Below the pieces are notes generated by a model. It worked only from the letters and a program-made list of their open reading frames with translations, was not told where the DNA came from and did no database searches. The translations under genes were made by a program, and so were the position numbers. Below, piece after piece: positions 15,001 to 27,242 of a DNA stretch of 64,000 nucleotides. Source of the DNA: Strongylocentrotus droebachiensis (taxonomy: Eukaryota > Echinodermata > Echinoidea > Camarodonta > Strongylocentrotidae); the NCBI GenBank assembly GCA_035222895.1, contig JAVYIG010001819.1, forward strand, positions 124,001 through 188,000. Reading direction: 5' to 3'. The number at the start of each line of letters is the position of its first letter. The stretch's first letter is position 1.

Positions 15001-16190
15001 AGCATGACCATGTCCGTGGGGGTCGGTATGACCGTGCATGCCATGCCCGCCGATAAAGGGATTTTGTGTCGGTGGTGCTGACGTCGTTTTATTTCTAGGT
15101 TCGCGACCGCCAGGAACCATCCCGTGGCCATGCCCGGCGTGGTCATGCCCGTGGTCTTGACCTGCTCCATGTCCGCGACCTTGACCTGTTCCTTGTCCGC
15201 GGCCTGCAGCGAATCCCTGATCGACTGTAGGACTGCCGTGGTCATGCTCATGGACCACTCCACCATCTGGTGATTGGTCGGTATGAACGTTACCGAGATC
15301 GAGATCGCTAAGAAGACGCTGAAGTCCTGCAATAGGGTCAGTAATGGAAGTCGATAATTATCGAATAGTTTGAAACAAATGGTGACTTTCGATGACCCTC
15401 TTCAAAATACAATGATAATAATGATAGTAATAAAAATAATAATAGTAATAGATATTGTTATAGCGCACATATCCACAACGCAAGATGCTCATAGTGCTCC
15501 AACATGACTCTGGCTCTGCTATGCTACAGCTTTAGGTGCTCACAGCATTCAAGAATTTCTTCCTACGTGTACCCATTTAAAACATGGGTAGAGAGTGGCA
15601 AATGCAGATTAATATCTTGCCAAAGGACTTTAGTGCCGCGGCGCGACTCGAACCGCGAACCATGTAATCCACATTCCGAAGACGTATCCTCTAAACAACG
15701 ACACATTTCTATCTACATCGAAGTTGAATACTTGTCATCAGTCGACTGTGATTTAGAAGCTTACATATTTAACGATTAAACTATTAACGGTTAAACTTGG
15801 CTGGGTGACATTTTTAAAAATGCAACATGATTCATTATTGTATGTATGGGATTAAGAAATCATGAATTCATTAATCAGGTATTAATATGGTCTGGTTTTC
15901 CACGGAACAGTAATATCTTGGTCTGCTATGAAACATTTAATGTTGAAAATGTGTAGATTTTACAGAAAAGTAAAGTCTAGTTAATATGGCGGTGAAATGA
16001 TGACTGATCATAACCCAGAAGGGACGGAAGCACAAGTGAGAATGCAATGACTGTTTGAAATACACTCCCATTTTTCAAAGGAGGCTTTGTAATCATTGTT
16101 TGGAAATAGGCGAGGTCCAGACATCCCCTCTCCGGAGACATACTGACCAGAAGCGTGATGAGAGAGAGGGGGGGAGATAGAGAGAGGGGG

Positions 16191-16241
<51 letters not shown>

Positions 16242-19200
16242 CAGAGGGAATGAGAGAGAAAGGATGGAGGGAAAGAATGAGAAACAGAGGGAGAGAGAGA
16301 GACAGGGGAGAGGGAGGGAGGGAAGAGGGAGTGAGAGAATGAAGAGAGAGAGAGTGGGGGGAGAGAGGGAGAGGGAGGGGGTGATCTGTACCTCTGCTAA
16401 AAAAACAATCACATGCACACATGATACTTCCTGGGTTTAATTTGATAAATCAAAAGGTGTTTATAAGATATAATAAAATTATAAATGTATAAGTTTAAGT
16501 TCAAATTTGGATCCTATACCGATAGCAGCACTGAGGGTGTGAAGTTGGGTTTATAGTTGTACCCTTTCTTGTAAATTACGTTAAAAAGAAATAGAGAAAA
16601 TTGACGGATGTTCCAAAGGTCAAATCTTATTCATTCATTGCGCCATTTTGGAAGTAAATAAATCTCTTACGAGGGGATCCGCGTATTTACTTAATGCTCC
16701 ACTTTGGAAGAAAGTAAATCTCTTTACAGAGAGAAAAAATTCCGCGCGTTTGGAATCGTGAGTATTCTTTAGATAACCAACAAAGTTAGTATCAAGAATA
16801 TGTTTTTAACAAATGTAAAATAACAAATATGGACGACCTTACCTGCCTCGCGTATGATATGGTTTCTACCAAACTCGTCGAAGATGAAATCTGCAAAGTA
16901 TGAAGGAGGAACAAGCAGCCCTTCCCCAATACAGTGTCCATGGAGCAGAGAGCTGATCAGGTGAGCGGCAAGGATCTCCAGACCGGCTTGGGTGATGTCC
17001 CGATCATCTAGAATGTTGGCAGCTTCGATCAGCGTATGGGCTTCAAAACACTGGAGAGGATCATGGATAGTAAGAATATGTTCAAATAGAAAATAAGTCT
17101 ATCGGTATTTGAAACTGAATTATGTTGAATTTTGACACAGCTGGGAGGGTGGAACTGGTTGCTAACATTTTAAAATCAATATTCGTTTCAGCTCATTTCT
17201 AACCTATTTTGTGATAACAGAAAAATGTAACGATAATCAGCGTTATTTTAAAATGACTAATGAAAGTTTTATATCTGTCGATTTACATTTTTCTAATGTA
17301 AACTCATTCGCAGCTTCATGTATGGGGCTGACATGGAATTCCCTTTTTTCTACTCATATACGAAATAAAATCGTTTCATTTAATTTGAGACTTTGAAAAC
17401 AAATCGTAATAATCAATGATAGGCTCAAATTATTATTTACAAAAATATTCTTGGGGAATTTTAGAGTGATAGGTTAACTTTTCAATGAGTATTTATTTTC
17501 TACATAATAGCATTCTACACAGTAACTCCGAGAGCGAGTATTCTACAAGAATTGTCTGAAGGCGATTAATTTCCAATAATATCAGCAACTACTTCCGAGA
17601 CAAAAATTAACCTAAATAAATTTAAAAGGTCTTGCGCAACACATTTTAAAATGTGCGAACATGACAATGACGTATTACGTGATCCGAACATAATTTCTAT
17701 CGGACATAACATGTAGGTATTAAAATTACTCTAGAGTTTTTTGTAATCGTGTTTCTCTTAATTTGGTAAATGTACTTTTAAGGAATGGATTAAGACACTG
17801 GATTTAATTTATGCTAACTTGTCTTGAAACAAAGGATAGTTAGCCAGGTAGGCACATATTTATATACTAGATCATTTTTGTAATGGTTCATGGCCACATA
17901 GTTACATAATAAATATGATTTGCAGTAGATAGAGTTCTAGTGGCACCATGAATCACTTTCGATAGTATACTGTGACGTAGAGTTTGGCAAATTGCCATTT
18001 AGGAAAAAACCTGTCGTGTTTGGTTTAAGGTAATACATACAAGATTATAAAAGATTGGCAGATTCACGACATTGGATCAAACCGATTGCATAATTAATGA
18101 ATAATCATAACAGGGATTATCAATCATAATCCTCGTTCTGATTAATACTTTTTTTAAAATATAATCCAAACGAACGGATTGATGTCTACGGAAGATTAAA
18201 GCAATTGTTTTCAAACGACAGAATTAAAGTGATTAAAAGTAGATGACGTCATGAGGAAACATTACTTCATGACACAATGCTACATGCTGGCGACATTATA
18301 TATCATCATCCGTAAACATGTTTAATCTCATTAAGTGGGTCCAGTAGGTGGTAATTTATGAGGTAGCGCTAATCAATATGGGCAGTGTTAAATGAATCAG
18401 GAAACCCCACTCGAAATATGACTCAGGTAACCTGACCCAGGTTCCGCCACAAACATGGCTTAAAGGTACAATTCAACTTTTTCAAATAAATATTTGTTGG
18501 CGGTAAATTGTGGATTGAAAATTACTATGATGTTTTAAAGAACATGAAGTGTCGATCGATAAAACCAAGAGTTATTTGCCCCATACGTCACCAAGTATTA
18601 TGATATTATGAACATAATTTGACATCGAAAGTATATCATGGTGCATAATACTTGGTCTATGTCTAAGCTCCTTGGCTTAATCCATTTCTAGAGGCAAATT
18701 GCGAGATAACGAAAACTCTTAGACGGCTCCAGTATTAACGTAAGGGACAGTATAGTTTGGACGTTTCCAAATATAACACATTTCGGTATATAATTACTTA
18801 CCATGAACTTCTTCGTCTTCTCCGTGTGTTCGCAAAACCCATATTGAACTTTTTTTTAAACAGCATATCTACCAACAAATCATGGACTAATCAGGACTAT
18901 TCCTTGGTTATGCTTCCCATACAACGTCCCTATGGACTCTGTTTCCTAGTCAAAACAAGAGATCAAAATTGTAGTACATTTTATAGGTCGAAGTTCATTG
19001 AATAAACTTCCATTCTTGCGGGGGACAGTCACTATACATTGCCCTTGATCTCGATCTTAAATATGAATTCATTAAATCTGCTAATAACTTCGTTTCCACC
19101 TTCCCCCATTTCCTAAGGGCAAGGACAGTCATAAAGTAGGTCGTTCGATGAGCGGACGACAGATTACCTCAGATCAGATTTGTCATATAATTTCCCGCCT

Positions 19201-22200
19201 ACGGTAAGGCCATTTGACCGGAGTTCCTAGTACATCAACTACAGCTTGCTACGGTACAGTACTCGTATTGCACCACTTTGATATATGTAATGTGTAATAT
19301 GAAATTACAACTGAAATAACCTACAATAGATTAAAGTGGAAATGAATTTTACTTATTTGTAGAGTTTGAAGACAGTGGCAAAGTAGAACGTTCAATGAGC
19401 AGACGACAGAGTTGCTCAGATTTGCTATTTATAAAATGCATTTTATTTGTACATCTTTTCTCACTCGTGGGTTAAGCGCAATGCAGAAGAGTGTACATAC
19501 ATTATTGTTTACATTTTTCCTGACTATTTCGCCAAAGGATTTTGTTCACGTACATTACGTATTCCTCATCATGTTAATTTTTTTTTTTTTTTTTTTGGGG
19601 GGGGGGGGGGGAGGCCGGGAGGTTGACGTATTCGTCCACATAGTTATATGTTTATTTTCGATCCATTATTTAACAAAAGATTATTATTTTGAAAGTAAAC
19701 CCTTGAACTGTCAAAGAAATATAACAGGATACTCCCCCTCCCAAAATGAAAAATACAAAAAAAATACAAAAATAACGAAAATACGAAAAACAAATAAATA
19801 ATAAAGTTGGATCTATCGTTCCACGGAAACAGTCAACAACACAATGCGTCGATATCTTCCGAATCCGGTCAATTTAGAGCACGAAATTCAATACGGTAAT
19901 TCCAAATTACTTTCTATTTATGGAACCATAATCTCTACATATATAAAGTCGGGCCTCTTTAAGATTCATAACTATTCCGAAGTGATCGACTTCCTGTTAT
20001 ACCTTAATATTTTTATTTCATTTCGAAACGATCTATTCTAAAACTTCTGACTGCTATTGCAGCAGACTTCCTGCTCCTCGATGTATTCTTTTTTTTTTGC
20101 TTTCTATATTGTAAGCTTTCTAGGTTAACAATCACTTTTTTCGGAAAAGATCTCCTTGCAACAATTTCCAAAAAAAATTACTCTCAAGGGCAACTCTATT
20201 GTATATCCTATAGAAATCATGTTCGGATTACGTAATATTTCATTGTCATGTTCGCATATTTAGATGGGTAACGCACAAGGCTATTGGGCTTTTGGGCTCT
20301 TTATGGGATTCCTACAAGTGTTTACAATGCTATGGCACATAATAAATAACATTACATCATTTCGAATGAATAGCAAATGAAGAAAAAAAAGGTAAACAAG
20401 AGAAAAGCTATCGTCTTACAACGTTTATAGAAATATAAGTGTATATACATCAAACTATTTTATTCTATCAGATAGTACAAGAGCTAGACTTTTAGTGCGA
20501 AGTATATGCATATAATATTGCATAATATTTGAGCGCCTTGAGCACCTTGCAGGGTGGATTATGTGCGCTATATAAATATCCAATATTATTATTATTATTA
20601 TACTGCTAAACAAAGTGACCCCCCCCCCCAAAAAAAAAAAAAAAAAAAATAGAATATTAAACTAAATATAAGGAGACTTACTAGATTCCCCTTTCAAAGT
20701 TTTGTTGATTGAAATATTAGTAATATAACAAGTCAAATATCGATGTGTTATTTTTGTTGTTGCTGTTGTCGTTATTGTTGTCGCTGTTCATAACCCTATC
20801 CCCCTTTCCATAAAAAATACCCCGCTGATGCTACACTCTATGTTGCTAAATCGACAATCTCTTTCTCATGATCACCTGTCGTTTTAACACGGGAGGACGC
20901 TCGAGTTTCCTATCGAGTTATTTTTATACTGAGAATCCGGAAGTTTGAAAAGTCATTCCACTCAACCCGTTACTCGCCCCCGAGTTTTGCCTCCTTCTAA
21001 ACCTAGCCAAACACTCCATCCGATTTGAATGAGTTCGTGTAGTTAAATGTTAAGGCAATTGATTTTAACTAGCTTATTCATACATTGTACGAAGAGCTTG
21101 TCTTCATTTCGCCTTCTAAACTGGGCCAAGACACTCTCCGATGTAAATGGGTTCGTGTCGTTAGATGTTGAGGCAATTGATTTTAACTAGCTTATTCAGA
21201 CATTGTACGAAGAGCTTGTCTTAATTTCTCCATCTAAACTGAGCCAGGACCCTCTCCGATGTAAATGGGTTCGTGTAGTTAAATGATAAGGCACTTAATT
21301 TTAACTCGACTTCCGTTCAGACAATATCCAAAGAATTTGTCTTTCTTCTCCATTTAAACTGAGCCAAAATACTCTATCCAATGTGAATGGGTTCGTGTAG
21401 TTAAATGTTGAGGCAATTGATTTTAAATTACTCATTCATACATTATACGAAGAGCTTGTCTTAATTTCTTCATCTGAACTGAGCCAAGACACTCTATCTA
21501 TAATGTGATTGGGTTCTTGAAGTTAAACGATGAGGCACTTGATTTTAACTCGACTTTCGTTCAGATAATATCTAAAGAACTTGTCTTTTTTTCTCCATTT
21601 AAACTTGGCAAAGACGCTGCAGTATGAGTATGAATAGGTTCTTGAAGTTGAATTATGAGACAATTGATTTTAACTCGTTCATTCAGACCATTTCCGAAAA
21701 TTATTTCTCTATTTCGGTGAAATGACGGAGGGTGGCATAGAGTGGTGGTCATTTTTAGAATTCAGAAATTACCTCTTATGACTAACAAGCACCTTTGGTG
21801 ACTTCATATATTTAACAAAAATACAGCAAATATCACGAAAGGCGAAAGAAGAAAATGAAAAGACTGTACTGTATTTGAATCTATATTTCAAAAGATATAT
21901 ATCTGTATAATACACTGTTACAGGAGCTGTATTAGCAATTGTCACAAGTAATGATAATTACAATTTATAAACCATGATAACGATGATAATAATGATAATG
22001 ATGAAGACATTAACGATATCTACGGTAATGATAATAGTTATAATAATATAGGGGGAAGAAGAAAAAAAAAATCAAAAAATGAAAGTAATACGACTAAAAC
22101 GCTGGGCTTATACTGTGTATAGTATACACTGAACTCTTTAAAGAAATATATGATGCTTTTTCAAACGTCTAAACTCTGCTGGGAGTCTGGGGACTACAAG

Positions 22201-25200
22201 TATATTTCTTCAACTACATCGCCAGCACAAATGGTAAACTATATCACAATAGATTAGGCATTCTTCCAGCTCTCCATTCTTCTATGGAGTACAGTTTGAC
22301 AATGTAGATTGATATCTTGCCAAATGAAAATGTCGCCTGGACGGCGTTTAAAAGCCGACGAACTGAGTCAGAGTTCGGTTACATCGACTCGATCATCACA
22401 ATTATTATCCTCTAAAGCTTCATTTTATCTCATGTTTAGGCATGTAAAGCATTAGGACTAGGCCTGATATAGCCTCGTGTCAATGGCCCTCGCGTTGTTG
22501 GAGTCCAGAATTTACGGACTCCAACAACGCGAGGGCCATCGACAAGAGGCTAGGCCTGATTATGATATCATCATCCATTTGTGAGTTTTTTCACATTTAG
22601 ATTCAGTGGCGAAGGGACAGTGGGCGGACCCTGAGTTCATCTAGTCGGGTGAAGAAACAAAATAAAGAGAAGAAAAAAGAGAGAAAGATCAAGGGTAAAG
22701 AAGAAATGGGAATCGGACGAGAAGAAAAGACGTCTGGACCACCTCTCACTTCCTCCCCCTAATCAGTAGCCTTGTAAATTCACTTTTCATTGTCCGCGAA
22801 GACCGGTGCCACCCCCCACCCCCCCCCCCCCCCCTCCTCCTCCCCACCTCGATCGTTCCAATGCACTCTCAATCGGTGGACTAAAGCTACGTCACTGTAT
22901 CTACCTTTCTTAATATAACTTCATATGATGTGATCTATAATTATTATATAATACATAGAAAAACACATTGCAAATAAGGCGATAAGGGGATAGGGAGGGA
23001 TGGGGTGGGGGGGGGGGTATTTAGAGTTTCATAAAAGGGAAAACTATAAAATAATATAAAGAAGGAAACACAACTCACCTGAAAAGAAGACGTTGGTATG
23101 TATGTCTTATTGATGCTGTCCAGAAGCAACTCCAATTTATTCTCGGAGAACAGGGCACCTTTTCCAAATGCGAAACTGGAGCCAAGCTTAGGGACGGAGC
23201 CCGAGGAGTCGAGACCACTCAGTGCCAGAAGGTAGTCTCTGTAGGAGAAGGAATCATTGGTGCCAGTGGTAGAAGGACCTAGGGTACATGTGGCCTCTGG
23301 AGCGTGGATGTAGTAGAGAATGACCAGACTAGCTGGACCAAACGTTTCTTCGCTCATGTAACCATCCCTGGCATCTATTCCCACTATTCGGAAGAGGGTT
23401 TCTGCAGGTATACACTATAGATAATGCGGGGGAAAAGAAAAGAAAAGAAGAAATTGGTAAGGATTTAATGAATTAACAGAGTTATAACGCAAAATGATGG
23501 TATAGAATTACGGCTGATACGATAAAGCATCAAATCACTTCCAAGTACAATAAATTTGCCTGATGAAAGAAAATCTTCGTGTTGAATAATGAAAGCCTGC
23601 TCAATAATAATAATAATAATAATAATAATCATTTAAAGTCCACTCCAAATTTTATTAAACAGAAAATGGAAATGATGTTTTGTGCACACAAATCTATGTT
23701 TTCATCATTTGAAAAGGTTGTAAGCCAACTTCACCCAGGGCGATTAAGTGAAAAAAGTTTGTGGTTCAAGTTTTAAATACGAACTTTTTACTAAACATGT
23801 ACCAAACATTATCCGAATAAATTTGAGTGCATTAGATAAAATTCAGTTCACTAAGCTGGCCTAACTTTGGATTTGTTTGTCTGAAGCCCCGGACGAATGA
23901 AGGCTTTAGACATTCTGAAGTTACCGATTGCGGTGAAATACTCTAATGCACACGAACTACATACATGCAGACCTACGTATTACTTTTACACATATCTTTT
24001 AGTTCATAGCATTTTCTTTCGTACAATTTTTTAAAAGTCAAGATTAGTCTCGAGGTATATCGAGAAGAAAGAGATGTCATCGAATCCTTTACATAAAGGA
24101 AAAGTCGAAAACCTACTTGCATATTTGTCGTCAATTAGCTTTTTGATGTTAACAAACATAGAACGCTTAACAAATAAAAGAGAATCGTTTGAGCGAACTT
24201 CACCTGGCTTGTTTTTTCAGACATTATTGGTATGTTCAGAGCTCTGAGATGACGAATACTCTTATTGTTGCTCAACGCATAATGTGCGGTATTCATCTAA
24301 TCTCCGAGATTTAAGACAAGAAAGGATTGAACTTGGGATTACTCTAGAGGAATGTTGCTGACTTGAAAATCTTCATAAACGTTCATTTGGGATGAATTCG
24401 TCACGGCAGCCAAGCGCCACAGTCTCTGATACAAAACAACCTAAAATGGATTACTAATAGGAATTGAATTGTTTATTGCGATTCCCTACAGACTCTATCA
24501 AGTCTTATTCATTCGTGAAGATTTTCAGTCAGAAGGCTTCACGTACAGCAGGATTTGTATAATAACTGCGAGCATACAAGTTGATCCCACTGTTCGTATC
24601 TCTAAGGCAGACTTATGGTGTATCGTTACAATGATTTCATTGAAATCTGGAAACATTGTTTCTCTCCCATAATCTTTATGAGGCTAAAACACGAGCCTGA
24701 TATCTTTATGTAATGCTGTTAATACAGTATAGTCGCTTATTGTCGACGGGGGCCGTGTCTGACTCATTCTGATATATTCAGGGATAACGAAAACTATTGG
24801 AACGAGGAGGTTTGTCATCTCTTATGGAAGGAAAAGAATTGTTATTACCTTATACCCCCTTCACATACACGGATTTTTCTTACGAGTCCTTACGGATCGC
24901 CAACTCGTAGTCAATCGCAAGCATCCGTAAATAACTCGCTGGTATCCGTAAATAACTCGTCACAACTCGCAACAACTCGTAGACACTCTTAATGATCCGT
25001 GAAAGGAGAGGCAAATTTTTTGACATGTCAAAAATCTTCTTACGGTTGTCCACGGATTGATTTGTCCGTAAATAGCTCTTAAATAGCTCGTAACAATCCG
25101 TAACCATCCGTAAACCGCTCGCAACAACACGTAACCATTCGTAAACTGCTCGCAAGCATCCGCAAATGACTCGTAACAGATTTTTGTAACGATTCTTTAC

Positions 25201-27200
25201 GGTTAGTTTACGATTTGTTTACGGATTATTTACGGATTATTGCGAGCAGTTTACGGATGGTAACGTGTGCTTACGTGTTGTTTACGATTTTATTCGGGTC
25301 ATTTTACGATGGCTTTACGGATTGATACTGGTTATTGCGAGCATTTTACGTGTAGTTATTAGTACTTTACGAATAGATACGTATACTTTACGTATGCTTA
25401 CGAAATGTTTACGATTTGGGGAAAGGTGTAAAAGCTGCAAATTCGAACACATCATTTTCAGTTGTTATTTTTTGGCTAAAAATCGTAAGGACTCGTAAAT
25501 CCTCGTAACTTACTCGTAACTATTCCTAACAACACGTAAACAGGTCGTAACTAACACGTTAGTTGCTCGTAGTTATCCGTGACAACTCGTTACAAATCGT
25601 GAACTGTTGCCGTAAATACATCGTAATAACTCGTAATAATCCGTAATAAACCGCAAACAGCTCGTAATAACTCTTAAACCGGTCGTAAAAGTAGTAAAAT
25701 CGTTAGAATCCGTGAAAGATCCGTGAGTTTGTGCGATCCGTAAGGACTCGTAAGAAAAATCCGTGTATGTGAAGGGGGTATTAGCGCTTGCTGGGTGAGA
25801 GGAGGAAAAGCGCTCTAGACTAGAGATTTTCCTTATCCGCGCACACACGCACACCCACCGTAAATTTATGCGCGGCTTTCGTCATGCGCCTCTTACATTT
25901 TGTACGTACCTTTTTAAACATAAACCTACCTAGCCTTATGGCGTCGTTTGACCTTTTTTGACCTTATCTAAACCAACGTTGGATGTGAGGTTCTATTTTC
26001 TCATCCCTTAAAAATTAATTTTTATTTCCGCTGTAAATTGTTGTCATAAGAATGCTTGAGATTTTTTTAAACCCTCAAAAATAACCACTTTAAAGAGCAA
26101 ATTTCCCCCAAAGATATAAAAGGAAACGGTGGAATATAATAAGATCTGATTCAATTTGATTTACGTTAATCGTTTGAAAGGAAGTTAATAAACAGGTATT
26201 TAACGTCCAACATGTTTATACTTTACTTAATAAATTAAAAACATGATTATCTTCAAATTATGTTTAACATAAAATAAGTAGATTATAGTCACAAAGTTTT
26301 CTTTCTTGATTCTTTAGATACAAGTTAAATTTCGTGACGATTGTGTCATTCCTCTGACGAGATGGGGGACCAGAAATGGTTAAGGTGTTTTTCAATTACC
26401 TGATGATTTCAAATCTAAAATCAAGGGCTATATCTTTCCATTAAGTGAGCAACCAGTGAGCAATGTTTCTAAACATGGGGTTAAAAGATGTCTTTAAAAT
26501 CAAGTGTGAGAGCATTTCGAAAACGTGAGGAGTGGCATTTCCTTCTATTATAAACATGACTTCTGTGCTACGAACTTCACAGTACATGCCTTGCTGATAA
26601 CATTTTGCAGCGTTTTTGTTTTTGAAAAACCGGGAATAGTGCCAAAGAAATGTGCAAATTCACAAGGTGTGAAATGCTCTGATAATGTCTCTAGCCGGAC
26701 ACTAAAACAGGTACTTGGAGCTGCCTAAAAGGGGTAACTGAATATTATAATTCACGGTTTTGCGATTGTCTCTAAAGATAACCCTAGACCTTTATACATG
26801 ATAAGAACCTGTTTAAGCATGTTTCTCGTACAGTCATTGTCTTGGGGGCCATGACGAATATCCCGTTTTATTTTGTCCATGTATATATAATCCCAGCGAA
26901 CTTTCAGACTACCCTTTAGCGGTGAGATTATATTTAGAATTCAGTGTACTCGATAAGAAAAAGTGATAAAAGTTCACTAGAAGGCCCTGTATATTAAATG
27001 CCAAACATCCAGGGCAGGCTTGCCAACTACAATGAAGACTAACCTGCAGTTTGGTGGCTTTAACTTGACTTCTTGTTCGCCAAATTCGAGAGTACGTTTG
27101 TATTCACCCGTGAAACTTGTACATGCATTAACATCACCCATTTTCCTTGTGTTCTTTTAATACGTATTGTTCAAATGATGATGATGACGATGATGATGAA

Positions 27201-27242
<42 letters not shown>

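Larger units (their letters stand above)
17051..23078. other. ZIP intron 2 (6 kb), repeat-bearing
   Basis: No exon seen between exons 2 and 3. It holds R1 copies 2 and 3, a poly-T/poly-G run at 19579-19612, a SINE tail, a poly-C/poly-A run at 20620-20650, the 120-bp satellite at 20990-21720, a palindrome at 22459-22560 and a C-run at 22809-22834. Confidence 0.6.

Noticed and set aside
16008..16422. Ser/Leu/Pro-rich frames on the minus strand
   Set aside because: They are translations of the GA-rich tract in two frames.
24880..25854. Frames with repeated RVVTS- or LRM-like residues, as if a repeat protein
   Set aside because: They are products of the CGTAA motif array; the spacing of 10-11 bp is not a multiple of three, so the frame is not kept.
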